Shown here one piece after another: positions 1-12,360 of a stretch of 64,000 nt of DNA. This DNA comes from Apostichopus japonicus (Eukaryota > Echinodermata > Holothuroidea > Aspidochirotida > Stichopodidae). Position 1 is the first letter of the stretch, and every line of letters starts with the position of its first letter. The notes beneath the pieces were generated by a model. The model made no database searches. It was not told the DNA's origin and worked only from the letters and a program-made list of their open reading frames with translations. Position numbers and translations under genes: made by a program. Where the stretch lies: NCBI RefSeq assembly GCF_037975245.1, contig NC_092577.1:30187898-30251897 (forward strand), read 5' to 3'.

Positions 1-2995
1 GATGTTCCAGGATTGAAAACTCTGTGAAAAACCCTTAGGTTTACCTCCTTCAAGGTGTATTTCAGATGAAAAATTCACATTTGACTGATTAAATTTGGAT
101 TTTGGTGATTCAAGCTTTGCGTTTAAATTCCTACGTATAGTTTTTGAGATATTAACACGATAGGAAGTTGACACGTTATGTACCCAAAGTGAACTTGAAA
201 GCAAGCAGTTGTGATGTCATAGAAGCACACTGAGAAATTGCTTTTTTGTCCTAAAAAAATTTACATCCAATTTCCTAAGTACTATAAATTTGGAATGTAA
301 TCTCAATATGAACGACACTTGTATGTATTTGTATGTATGTAGCGACTTCAAACATCGACGACATATATTTAACTCCACATCCACCTTTGGTTTTAAACTT
401 AGCAAGTCCAAATCTTAAGCAAATCCAAGATCAAAGCAATAAAGTGAAAATTGTAGAGAAAGAAAAATAATTTTGTTGTCGGTGTGCAACTATGAAATCA
501 CACCTATTTGTTCTTCAAGTAAACTATGGTATGATTTCTGTGAGAATGTAAATTTTTAGGAATTGCATGCCAATTTTTATTTGTTTAATAATTGTAGATG
601 TTTATGTGGAATTTGTTCCTTTTTCAGTCAAAATGTCCTCTAAATTACCCTTCCATGGTAGATCTAGAAGGATGCGGGGGCAGGAGGGGGGAGTAGAGAG
701 GGAGGAGTCTCAGGTGTGGGCTTTGGGAATACAATTATTAATGTTAAAACGCAGTAGGTTGAAAGTATATGAGAAAGCGCATTATAATTTGCAACCTGGT
801 CCATGTACCTTCATTGAACCATTTGATGCCCGTTAAATTAAAATCTGCTGACACCACCTGATGGCACAAAATGAGTTTTAACAACAGAATTAAGAAGATA
901 TTTATTTGAGCCAAGTAAGATTATAGAACACACACGTGACTTCACAAATTACTGATGAGAAATGAAGGCTGATTCGTCTGCTGATGAAAAATTGATCACA
1001 ACGTAGTCAACTTTGCGCCCTCAAACAAAGAGGCTGGCCACCCCTCCCCTAAGACCTCTTTCCCCCCCCCTCCACCCTCCATGTACAAATTCATCCAAAA
1101 TTGTTAAGGATGAAAATTCTACACCCAGGCTATATTCTAGGTAGAAAGGCCTATTAGTTTATAAATACCACTTCAAATTTTGAAAACCAGTTCATTTTCA
1201 TTCGTGGCATGAAAGAATTTTTTCATCATCATGCTTAATGTAGGATAACGCCAAACATTCAGAAAGCAAAATAAGAATAAGTTGAATCTTTCAGTCTGTA
1301 AAAGGCCCCTTGAATAGGAAAAACAAAGAAATCAACCACACTTGAACAAAAATATAAAAAAATTTCCACGACTTTCCATAGGAATTGCTGCCCGAGTTTT
1401 AATTAAGATTAAGCCTTTCTTTTCTGTTCTTTCTTTTTCATCTTTACGTGACTGTTAAAGACCTGTTACTGACAAACATAGAAACCTTCTTCCTTAATTG
1501 ATTTGTAATTAATATTCTATTTTAGCTTTTACATTATACAATAAAATAAAGGAGAAATCTGGACCGAATTCTATTTTTAAATCATTGGTAAACTAATGTA
1601 CACATGAATACATGCACATCTCCGAAGTAATCACTTAAACTGTAATCGAGAGTGTATGGTACGAGAGACGAACCAACGACAGATACGAGTCATGATCAGG
1701 CCTAGAAGCGAAGTTTGACGTTGCCCCCGGTAACGAAGAAGTAGGTAAGCATGAAACATATAGCTTCTAAGAGCAATCGTCAGTAAGCACACTCAACGAT
1801 ATATTCATACATTCATAGAGTCAATGTCATTCCGTGGAAGTATACAATTCCAGTTTAAAGCCTTACATGTTGAAGACGCCAATGTTAATGGTTTCCATGG
1901 AGACCTACAATTTGTAGCTTACAAATTTTCCCCAAATATATTGATGCAAAAGTTTACCTAAATTGTCTTGGTTAAAAAAAATAAAACACAATAAAGTGGG
2001 CGAACTTGTGTTCATATAGTCGGAGGCTAACTATATTTATAGAACTATTTTGTGTACATAATTGTATGTCTGCTATACCTTCCCTCCTCCCCCTGCCCCC
2101 ACTGATCCAAACCACACCCCATCTCCCCTACTGGGGACCCCTGTATCAAGCAATGGTATGGCATTGCTCTATATCTTAGCTGTATGGATGAATAAATTGT
2201 AAATTAGTCAAACTTGGCTGTCCTGAAAAATGATATCAATAAACCAATAGTTTAATATCTGGGTATATCATAGCACTAATCTTTTTATTACGTCAGAATT
2301 TATTTATTATTATTATTTTTTCATTATTGGGGTACTTTTTCAATGTTATACCATATGACAAATTCAAACATTGAATTTTTCCCAGCCGACTAAAATCCTA
2401 CATATATTTTACCTTTATGATGAAGTTTCTGCAAAGTGCAAAAGTCCTATGCATCCTTTCTCTTGCAATATGGATAAATGTCTAAAAACAATTACCACTA
2501 ATTTGTTGAAATCCTTCATAAGGTCATTGAAATATCCGAATAGTAAACTCCTGATGGACTGAATATATTGCAATTTGAGAAGACAACCAAAATAATTTGG
2601 AAACTGAACAAAACCCATCGAGCTTTCGGGTTGAATACCTTTACTAGCGACTGAAATGTCATACACAGGGTCGGTCTCTGTACTATGTGTGAAGTGTAAG
2701 GACGTTATGACAGGTGGGCCTTTATTGATTGACACATTGTCTGGATTCAGCATCTGTGTATGCTGTTTAGTAATATGCACAAAGACCTACAATGGTACAC
2801 AATTAAGTTTTGGTAATTTATATGGTGTTAAATTGCAATTAATCAACTATAAAAATATATATAAAAAAATTGTAGTTACCTTATAGGGAATTGAGGGAAC
2901 ATACTATATGGTACATAAATTATTTAAGCAAATTTCAGGAGACGGAATTAAATTTGCCTGAAGGTACAGAAGCAGAGGCCCACATGTTCACCCCT

Positions 2996-3500
2996 TCTTT
3001 GATCAATATGCATCAATTCCCACTGTATAAGAAGTGAAGTGAATTGTATATTTTTATTCCTTCTCTCATCATAGGGGCCTGGGAGGGAGAGGCAGGGAGA
3101 AGTACTTTCAACACATTAATTTAACATGTACAATGTTCATACTTTCTTTGATCAATATGCATGAGTTCCAACATGAATATGCAATGAGTTCCAATATGAC
3201 CACAGCCAATCCTCACGTGACAGTTACTTCTCAAGAGAACCCTTTTGTACACAGTGAAAAAAGTTGAGGTCTTGGTGATGACTACATGAACATCATACAA
3301 AGTATGAAGTGAATTGCATATTTTTTATTCATTCTCTCACCTTGGGGGCCGGAGAGGAGGCGGGAGAATTAGTTTCAACAACTTTCATCAAACATGTGCA
3401 AACATTCATACTTTCTCTGATCAATATGAATGAGTTCCCATGAGTTCCAACATGCATATATGCAGTGAGTTCCTATGACTACATGAATATGCAATGAGTT
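2996..3500. repeat. Diverged tandem duplication, offset about 271 bp
   Basis: Two related blocks each contain AGTGAATTG.ATATTTTTTATTC, then a G-rich segment, an AACATGTNCAA segment and TTTCT.TGATCAATATG. They start near 3036 and 3307. Short ATGAGTTCCAACATGAATATGCA phrases recur between and after them, so smaller repeats are nested inside. The copies differ by many substitutions and small indels, so the duplication is old. No coding capacity. Confidence 0.75.
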
Positions 3501-3840
3501 TACATATTACCATATGAAAATATTATTAATTGGTTCATTGCCTCCATGTCACCTACCCTATCTTCTGCATTCTACCTAAATTAACCATACCAGAGATGGA
3601 TAAATTGGGTTTGATCACCTGTCAAAATCCATTTCCATGGTAACACGTTGAAATAATTTCTGTTAATTCCTTAACTGGAATATAAGTTACTCCTCGAGAA
3701 AGCATCGACTAAACTTGTTACTTGAACATGCCACTGCATTTAGTATGGACTAATACTGACTGCCTCCATAAACCAGCTCTGAGGATGTGCAGCTTAAAAA
3801 CAAACACTGTTATGTGATAGACACACCTGATATAATTTCA

Positions 3841-4325
3841 TGTAACTCTTACACTTCACAAAATTTTACATTTAACATGTAATTCTCGTTACACTGAATT
3901 TAATTTTGCACTGTATTTCACATTGGACTGTATTTCACATTTTTATATCACAATTTTTTCATGTATTTCTACCAGTATATTCCATGTTACACTGTATTTA
4001 ATTTTGCACTGTATTTCATGTCACACTGTATTTCATGTTGGTTTTTACTTCACGTCACTGTTTTTCATGTAATTCTAACACTGTGTTTCATATGTTACAC
4101 TGTATTTAATTTTGTACTGTATTTCATGTTACACTGTATTTCATGTTGGACTGTATTTTATGTCACTGTTCTTCATGTAATACTAGCACTGTATTTCACG
4201 TTACACTGTATTTCACGTCAGACTGTATTTTACATCACTGATTTTCATGTAATTCTAACACTGTGTTTCATATGTTACACCATATTTCATTCATTTGCAC
4301 TGTATTTTTATGTCAGGCACTACCA
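3841..4325. repeat. Minisatellite of ACTGTATTTCA-type units with a 180-bp higher-order period
   Basis: Units of roughly ACTGTATTTCATGTT (11-20 bp) repeat irregularly. A larger block ending in TTTCATGTAATTCTAACA recurs exactly 180 bases apart (block ends at 4080 and 4260), followed in both places by CTGTGTTTCATATGTTACAC. A weaker version starts near 3841. The plus-strand frame over this array is open only because the repeat happens to lack stops. Confidence 0.85.
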
Positions 4326-4502
4326 CATAAAGTACCCTTCATAGTGGTAAATTTACTTGTCCACAGACATCACCATGGTAACCGTGCCAAAGCCAGTGTT
4401 TTAAAACACCTATATTATAATCTCCATTAAGTAAGAATGTAATTTACACACTGTAGCCCATTAGTCAAAAACATTAAGAAACAAACTGTATCAAACATTG
4501 AG

Positions 4503-4584
4503 AAAGCCTGGCTCTTTTATTTACCCGAGCATTGCACAGCTTCAGGAGTGTATTACACTCTCGAAAGCTCATAAGCCAGGTTTT
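4503..4584. repeat. Nested inverted repeat (cruciform/hairpin)
   Basis: Outer arms AAAGCCTGGCT (4503-4513) and AGCCAGGTTTT (4574-4584) pair over 11 positions, one of them G-T. Inside lie AGCTT/AAGCT (4538-4542, 4565-4569) and GAGTGT/ACACTC (4546-4551, 4555-4560) around a 3-base loop. It sits in KCNQ intron 1 just before a CpG-richer block. No family recognised. Confidence 0.6.
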
Positions 4585-4589
4585 TTGAT

Positions 4590-5180
4590 CCACGTCGCAA
4601 TCTCTCCGCTCCGTGGAGTCGACGTTTTATCGTAAGGATTATGTCCACCGTGTGATACCAGACAGGATCACATGTGTGATTAATGCAAATCATGTAAGGA
4701 ATAGTCGAGACCAGGTGCAATCGGTGTCAATGCATTCTCGTGCCCTGACTGTTATTAGATTACGTCGCAGTTCACTGGCGTTTCCCTTGCCGCTACGTAC
4801 ACACCTTTACAAATTAACCAGCTGTGATGTATCTACGGTGCTGTGATTGACAATCGAGGAGATATAGAGAATAAATAAAGTGAACTGCCAATCATATTCG
4901 TTCCTGATATTCGCAGGGGTACACGCGAGTAACGGATGACAACATAGATCGGTTTCTTATGTTAGGGAGATTGCAACATCAGTATAAACAAATTTTTTTA
5001 TTTGAATCGATAAACCATACGTCATTCTTTCTCTTATCTCGATAGAGACTGTGACCCAGTGCATTATGGGTCATAAATGCTTTGATATCTAAACTTATCA
5101 ATGGAGCCGGACCTTAATTAATACATCAATAAACCGAGACTCGATCGTACGGTAGCGCAACTCCACCATAGACGACAGAC
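4590..5180. other. CpG-richer intronic block (candidate regulatory DNA)
   Basis: This stretch has visibly more CpG than the surrounding intron and contains TAATGCAAAT (4681-4690), an octamer-type POU site. The plus-strand frame at 4613-4846 (77 codons) is not recognisable. Candidate intronic enhancer by composition only. Confidence 0.25.
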
Positions 5181-5375
5181 TGACACATCATCTAGGAATT
5201 TTTACCTTGGGATGAAAATTTAAAATGATTCGAGATGATGTTGATTTTGTCTTATCGATCTTTTGAGCTAGCTCAGGTCATCATGCATAATCATATTTGT
5301 TAAGTTGCAGTATAAAGACCACACACTATACACGCCCCCACCTTATCATAACTGAGGTTACACACTGTCCAAATA

Positions 5376-5398
5376 TATATAGTATATATATATATATA
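5376..5398. repeat. (TA)n microsatellite abutting a SINE
   Basis: An uninterrupted TA run directly precedes the truncated head of SINE family A, replacing the part that would contain box A. Confidence 0.85.
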
Positions 5399-5575
5399 GC
5401 CGGTGCCTTCCAATCATAAGGTCCCCAGTTCGAGTCACTCCAATTAAGATTAATGTATGTCGTCCAGTTACAGAGTTGTTGACAATTGACAATTCATAAT
5501 CATGGACGTTAAATATGAATCTAAGAGACTGACTTCGGTCAGTTTGCTGCTTTGATAAGCCAATGAGGCTTCTTC
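5399..5575 (+). mobile_element. tRNA-derived SINE, family A, copy 1 (5'-truncated)
   Basis: The sequence matches the minus-strand copies at 16.2 and 57.4 kb. It begins at GCCGGTGCC, so box A is missing, but a box-B-like AGTTCGAGTCA (5427-5437) remains. The body follows (ATTAATGTATGTCGTCCAGTT, ACAATTGACAATTCATAATC), then a CTGACTTCGGTCAG hairpin and GATAAGCCAATGAGGCTTCTTC, where homology stops. Non-coding. Confidence 0.85.
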
Positions 5576-6339
5576 ATAAATACATAGTAAAATTGTTTGT
5601 AAAAACATATATAGCATGCATCAATAGAGCATAGGTTTCATCCATGTATGTTTGGGGAAGAAGCTCAGACTACATTTCCACCCTTGTTTTGCTATAGGGA
5701 AATTGAATTATAAGCCAACATGTTATAAAGTTTCTGAAAGCAAAACAGATTTCACGAAACAAAATCTCTCCTCCATTGTATAGTAATAAACTAGATATGA
5801 TATGAAAACATATGCATGTCAAATTTCCAGATGGATCTAACTTTTCTTGAAATTGGAACGGTGTCCCCACAACGACTGGTAAGGAATTTCAGTTAGTAAG
5901 TTTAAAGGGGCACATGTATAGCAGTTTAAATGCTTTTGAAGGAATTAAATTTATATGGTTGATGGATGTCACATGAGGGTCGAAGAAATGTGGACTCCTC
6001 TTGTATCTCAATGAATCACTGTAATATAATTTTCTGATATAAATATAGTTTAATGACTGCAGAATTAAAACAAAAGAAAACAAATTGTGATGGTAATATA
6101 CCCACTCAAGTATAAAATTGAATTACTTATACTTACGACCTCTATTGAGAGGTCACCCTGATAGTTAACGACAGAAACTCTACATTCAATGCAATGAAAG
6201 GCTAGACAAATTGCATTACACTGCCCCTCTCCCTATCCCTTCTCCCTATAAACCCACCCCCTCTACCATCCCTTTCGGAGATACTGAAAAAAAATCGGTC
6301 TGGATTTGGTGTTTGTGTGGTCTACATGGACACATACTA

Positions 6340-6530
6340 AAACATATGCCATTTTATAATTTTCATTCAGCCTCTGAAGAAGATCCTGCTAGAATCGAAA
6401 CGTCAGGCCCTCTTACACATTTGATAAATGGACACATACCTATAGCATATGCCATGTTATAATTCTCATCAGCCTCTGAAGATCCTGCTAGAATCGAATT
6501 GTCAGGTCCTCTAACTTTTACACATTTTAT
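6340..6530 (+). repeat. Direct duplication with hammerhead-core-like motif, about 100-bp offset
   Basis: CAGCCTCTGAAGA..ATCCTGCTAGAATCGAA..GTCAGG occurs at about 6369-6407 and again at 6471-6506, each preceded by CATATGCCAT.TTATAATT.TCAT. The first copy has CTGAAGA, a short imperfect stem GATCC/GAATC and GAAACGTC. This arrangement resembles hammerhead-ribozyme cores found at Penelope-like retroelement ends. The second copy has lost three bases and the GAAAC. No reverse transcriptase is nearby. Confidence 0.6.
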
Positions 6531-7689
6531 AATTCAGTGATGAATCAAGACAGCATGACACGCAGGCGTGAAATTATACCTATGATGAAGACACCTCTCT
6601 TTATAGTAGTCTGCATGAACAAGGGCAAAAAAGGATTGGAGGGGGGGGGTTGAGGTTAATTTACTGGGACCATAGAAAAAAACATGTAAATTTATTCTTT
6701 GTACCGGCCACTCTCAAGACAATTTACTGGTAAAGTTTCTAGCAGGAAAAGAGTTAATTTTTTCTACATTCACGTTACATGTTTAGATTCATCTTCAGAT
6801 TTTAATTTAGCCCCGCTCTTAAAATTTGTTCGGGTTACGTATCAGTTTTTCTGAACGGAAACGTCAGAATGTGTCGAGAAGCTCTCGTGGATTCATATCT
6901 CCCTGCAAGTTTAAATCATTTCTTTTCTTAGACAGGAACGGATCAGCTTACAACCAGAGATATTTGAAGGGAAAAAAAAAATCAAAATCCATAGCTATAC
7001 AGAAATTATGTTTAGAGGCAAAATTGATATTATTTTTAGCTCGATTAGAAAAAAAAGAAGAGAAATTGAGAACTTATCGATGTTTTGTCGAGGCCGTATA
7101 GGTTAAGTGCCGATAGAAAGCCGACGCAGCTAAAATGTCTCGCATTATGAGATAAACTCTATCTCACTGTGCAGCAAAAGGATTTTTCCTGTATTTCACT
7201 CACTTTCCGACGATTGTTCAAGGATAGCAAAATATTCCATACATTGAGTCAAACAAACCTTATTACAGAAGGAAAATAAAAGACATTTAGTGAACGATTC
7301 ATATACTCATCAAAGGTATTTTCAGTAACTTTTGGGATAATGTCCAATTTATAATAGAAACTTTCAATAACTGTTCAAATATTCCCAACCCCCCCCCCCC
7401 AAATTTTTTTTTTTAACTGGTATTGTTACTAATATGAAAGGGTTATGCCAACATTTTGAATTCAGAATGTCTAATTATTAAAGGCAAGTGTTGCAAGTTG
7501 CACTTACGAAACAACATATGACCCTCCCCTTCCCCTCCCCCCGCACATTCTGTATTTATCATCCAAAAATTCATAAGAATGTCATCTAGAATATGTCAAC
7601 AAATAAAATATATTAGTTTGAATTAAAAGCAAATCACCCAGATGGGACAATTTTTTCTATGCTGTAGTGTCAGGTCTCGCTTCAGTACA

Positions 7690-7770
7690 CTCGTATTGTC
7701 AGTACGAGCAGTATGAATATCATGTTTCTATCTGATCAAGGTTAGGAACTGTTTGTACTGACAATACCAG
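7690..7770. repeat. Inverted repeat with 23-bp arms
   Basis: Arms at 7690-7712 and 7748-7770 match at 20 of 23 positions around a 35-base loop. The core GTATTGTCAGTAC (7693-7705) and its complement GTACTGACAATAC (7755-7767) are perfect. The same 13-mer recurs near 62.4 kb. Confidence 0.8.
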
Positions 7771-8451
7771 TGCTTTGAGAGCATGATATTGGAGTACAGT
7801 TTATAGAGGTATTAGCATTAGGAAATTGTCCCAACTGGCTGAACAAATTTATCAGGTCATGCATATTCAAACAACAAATTTATCAGGTATTGCATATTCA
7901 TACAACAACTCCTTCAGTACCATTAATTATAACAACAACAAACAATTCCAACAAATCATGAACACTTACATTTTGAAGAGAAAAACAAACTCAGAAAAGC
8001 ACTAGCCCACAAGTTACTTTTTCATTTGGCGCATGAAATTACATTTTTTATCTCCTGCCATTGCTAATACATTGCTGTGTCTATAACACTAAGCTATCAT
8101 ATTATTTACCTATAGGCTGCTTTATGAGAGGGGGGGGGGGCACAGCTTTTGTACACATTGACTTGAAATATGTATTATGCATAATCACATAAGTCAACCA
8201 ATTTTTTCTTTGAATTCCCACAGGGCAAAAACCTAAATAAAAGTTTCAAAAGCAATAACTTTGATATGGAGGAACCTAGTCACAGGGTTACTCTAAGCAC
8301 TGTGTTCTCATTCGGAAGACAATGATGCTTAAAAGAATAGAATAATGGACACGGAAAGTAAAAAGACATTCATAGCACTTCTGGGTTTTCTTCAAAGGGT
8401 GGGGTTTGGGGGGGGTGGAGGGAGGTGGCGGAAGAGGAGAATACTTTTATT

Positions 8452-8472
8452 ATATATATATATATATATATT
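8452..8472. repeat. (TA)n microsatellite
   Basis: A run of alternating TA. A shorter one lies at 8639-8654. Confidence 0.85.
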
Positions 8473-11404
8473 TATATCTATACTGGTTATTTAAGCAACA
8501 TTGGAGATGCTTCTAACTTCTGCCAATTATAGTACATCTCTTTCATGAATTAGTTGTTTCTCAATTCTGATTGTGAAAAAAAAAGTACAAAATTTCAGTA
8601 TTTTGGGTTAAAATGCTTATTTGGTTATGCACCTACAGTTATATATATATATATCTATCAGCATCTGAGAGGAAACATTTGTAACATTATGGAGGAGAAT
8701 CACTTTAAAATTTGTATTTCGTTCGGGGATAAATATGATTTATGTTTTCATCTTTGAGAATATAGAATTTGATCTCTCTGAATTCTGTAATTCTCACTAG
8801 ATATGTTGTTTAGTTACAGGAAATGAGAGTCTGGAATGAAGAATGAACTGAAGCAGTGAAAATAAGTCATTATGGTTGGAAAGACTTGAAAATATAACCC
8901 GCAAAGAAATGAAGTATTCGATCGTAATGCCAACCGAATGACTTTCTTAGATATGATTGGTGCATTTGTCATAATTTTCAATCCCGCCGATTTATAAGGG
9001 CATTGACACAGAGTTGACGAGGCAAAAAATACATACATCATAGAAAAATAAAAAAGAAAGCTAAGAATAGGACGATACTATATATGTGTGATGTCTTGAA
9101 ACTTTTCTGTGTTAATGTCGTTGTAAAAAAACTGAAACAAAGATGTAGGGCCAGTGAAATAACTGTAATAACAAATTGTATATTCTCCAATAATTGGACA
9201 TTTTAGTGATATTAATTGAGAGAACAAACAACGCATAAAAAAAATGTCAGAATTTAATATGTAATTTAAATTTGAAAGAGGCATTATGTCCCTGTCTGTG
9301 TCTGTGTCTTAATTGTTCGTAAAACACCGCAACAGGAGAACGATTTGCAAACCCGGTTTCATGATCATAATTCATATTACGGTGACATTTTTGGAAAATT
9401 ATTTTCTGAATAGTTTGAAAGGAGATTATGTGTAAAACCCGACCAACGACACTGAATGTGAGATGTCTCGAAAGCTTTGTCTGTATGATGGTCACTGTAA
9501 ATACAGATGTGATGGAGTTATCACTGTCATGAACCCCAAGACAGCTCAGAAACTGTGTTTATCCATTTAGGAGATAACACAGACTTGGTCAAGTCTAAAT
9601 ATGACATCATCGAACCACATATATATGGTTCAAATTGTGTCATAAATTTATTACAATGTTCAGGAAGCTTTGTTTTGCAAAATGCTGACTCTAAAATATT
9701 GAACTTCCTGTAAAAGAATATAATCTAATGATAATGACAATAATTTTCATCATCTACAATTCTACCACGAAAGTATTTATTTTAAAAATGCAAAAACAAA
9801 TCAGGTTTCAGATAGGGGGGGCACTTGTGCATCTATGACATCACAGATTTACAAAATGACACCCCACAGACAAAACTTTCAACCAGCTAGGTACATTCCC
9901 CTAAGCAGAGAAAGCTGTGGTTTGGGGATTTCAGCTGTTAATCACAATTCAAGGGTCTCTCTCATATTTGCTAAAGATGATAGTTGTTGGGTTTGTGTCT
10001 TGATTTATTTTCAAGCAGTAGTTTGCGTCCTTTTCTGTGGTTTATCTTTACATCACTGATTCCTGGATGCCATAACGACATACGTAACTAGCTTATCTAT
10101 TCAAATCTTACTTCAAATGGTGGCATAAAAGTCGAAACATTTACAACTTTCAACTTTTTCTCGAAGGATATTTTCCGATGCGATCCAAATAAACCTCGCC
10201 CATAATATGAATATTTAAAAGCTACGAACGTCAATGGCCAATACGTAATACAACACCCTGCTTGATTTGTGTAGATTGTCTATGGCAGTTGTACCAGGGA
10301 GCTGTTAGAGTCCAGCTCGCTGGTTGTACCAAGTTTCGACGTTTTGAATCGATTTTTAGCAACGGCTCATATTAACTAAACCTGCATTTCTGATTGGTTG
10401 AATTCAAACTAGTGGGTTGGGGGAACTGTATGTGATTAATATGGAATGTGTAATTTGTCGGTGGACACTTTTCTCATTATCTGCAATGTCCTTAATTACT
10501 CGCCAATTAACACTTTTGGCAGGGAAAAAACTTGGCTAATATCTTAGTTTGCTGTTTTGTGATTGATATATAGATGTAAAAAACTTGATGGACTTTTCAC
10601 ATTAGTGGAAAACGGCGACAAAACGCAAAATGCTGCTTTAAGATATAATATTACCTATGACACAGATACTAAACAAAGGAACAACCATACTTAGACTAGA
10701 CAGAACATATTTTTCTTCCCAATTCATCATATTTTCCCATAATTCTGGTCTTGTCTTATGAAACAGCCAAATTTTACAAAAGCTCATGGGTTTATTATAA
10801 TATGCTTTGCCCATATATATACACCCTTAAGAATTCTAAATGGCACTAGTACATATAACCAAAATCCAGTGTTGTTTCTCCTTTCCTAAAATGCTATTAA
10901 ACTAATAACTTTGGGTAATAAACTGCGATCCTTCGCTGTCCTGAACCGGCGTGGACATTTTAATGTCCGGGTGAAGTGTCGATCTTAAAGAGCTTTCATC
11001 CCACTACTGTGATAATTCGACGGTCTCATTTAGTAATGCTGAGATAAACGAGTGGTCGACTATCAGAGCTGTACCACTCACTCCAGGGGGGACTGATTCG
11101 AGAGTGTACATGACAATAAACGTTTAGCTCTGGGGGCAATTTACTTCTCCTTTTAAGGGTTTAGCTATTCAAAACGATGCGAGGTTTATAAGCAAATAAC
11201 CTACTGAATATTCGTTACTCTTGATTGCTTTGTTTCGCGATCTAGCGACAAAAAGATAACATCTGTTTTTGTGTTTACGATTGATAGCCGATCGTCTGTC
11301 TCCAGGGGCTGAAACTGGAATAATTCTACGGTTTTTTACTAAGTGGTCGAGAGAGACACTTAAAACTAAATCTTCTGTCTCTCTGTTGCGTGCGCGAAAA
11401 AAAA

Positions 11405-11462
11405 GGTGTTAAAATTCCATCATTATTTTTCAAAACAAATATGATGGAATTTTTACCCTTTA
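11405..11462. repeat. Inverted repeat, 13-bp perfect core
   Basis: AAAATTCCATCAT and ATGATGGAATTTT face each other across a 17-base loop. The pairing extends imperfectly to GGTGTT/TACCC on the outside. It lies in KCNQ intron 1 about 0.9 kb from the exon. Confidence 0.75.
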
Positions 11463-11861
11463 GGTGTGCATCGTTTAAATATCAGATATACAGATTCACA
11501 TCTCTTAAATAATCCTTACATAATCTTATTTTTCTGTGGATCGATGTAACCAATTATATCATCCTAAACGTTCCGGTGTCTTGAATGAAGACAATCGGGG
11601 ATCGCAGCATTCATCACGCTGGTTAATTGTCACTACTGGACACAATTAAAAGGGAATATTTAACAACACCGAGGTCAATTACGGTAGTTCAAATCACCTT
11701 CTTGCCAAAAGACTTCTTGCTAAGCTTTTTCAAGCAACCATCCATGCATGGGTGGTATTTAAGCACAAATATATATAGTTTTGATTTTTTTTCCCTCTAT
11801 TAATTGAATTCCTTTGAAAGTTTCTGTTGTAAGCTTAAAAACATAATCTGTCAAAAATGTA

Positions 11862-12150
11862 ATGGGGGGGACTGGGGGATGGGAAAGGAGTGAGGGATGG
11901 GGTAGAAGAAAAGGAAGGGGTAGGACTGAGGGTCTGGGTAGGAGTATGGGTTGGGATAGGAGTAGGAGTGAGGTAGGGGGGAAAAGTGAGGGTTGGGGTA
12001 GGAGTGAGGGAAGGGGCAGGAGTGAGAGAGGGAGGGGCAGGGGAGAGAAAGAGAGTCAGGGGGTGGAGTCAGGGAAGGACTATGTGTGGATGAGAGGGAT
12101 AAAAGTGAACAAAGGGTATATGGATGAACATTTGGAGGAATGAGGAGTAA
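11862..12150 (+). repeat. G-rich purine/GT array (units like GTAGGAGTGAGGG)
   Basis: The plus strand is almost free of C and built from irregular repeats of GGTAGGAGTGAGG and GGGAAGGG, with many GGG runs that could form G-quadruplexes. It lies 0.2 kb inside intron 1 from the KCNQ exon, on the non-template strand of leftward transcription as CCC-rich RNA. The open frame over it is compositional. Confidence 0.85.
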
Positions 12151-12360
12151 GTTGGGAGGGCACTGGGTGGGTCAGAATAGCAACATTAACATAATAACAC
12201 ATTTTTCAAGGAAATCCATTTTGGTCAGTAATTGCCAAATTTTATGGCTCTGTTTATCGATCTATCAATCAATCAATCAAACAGCATTCAAATTATGCAT
12301 CAAATATATTCTCAAGACACTCGTCAAAAGAGGGAAGAATATTATAAAAGAATGGAATGT

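Noticed and set aside
2415-2780. Minus-strand frame of 121 codons in KCNQ intron 1, same strand as the gene
   Set aside because: No potassium-channel motif or other recognisable domain. With about 7% stop codons expected per codon in DNA of this composition, one or two frames of this length are expected by chance in the window.
3961-4344. Plus-strand frame of 127 codons rich in Phe, Cys and Tyr
   Set aside because: Lies wholly in the ACTGTATTTCA minisatellite. Repetition explains the lack of stops.
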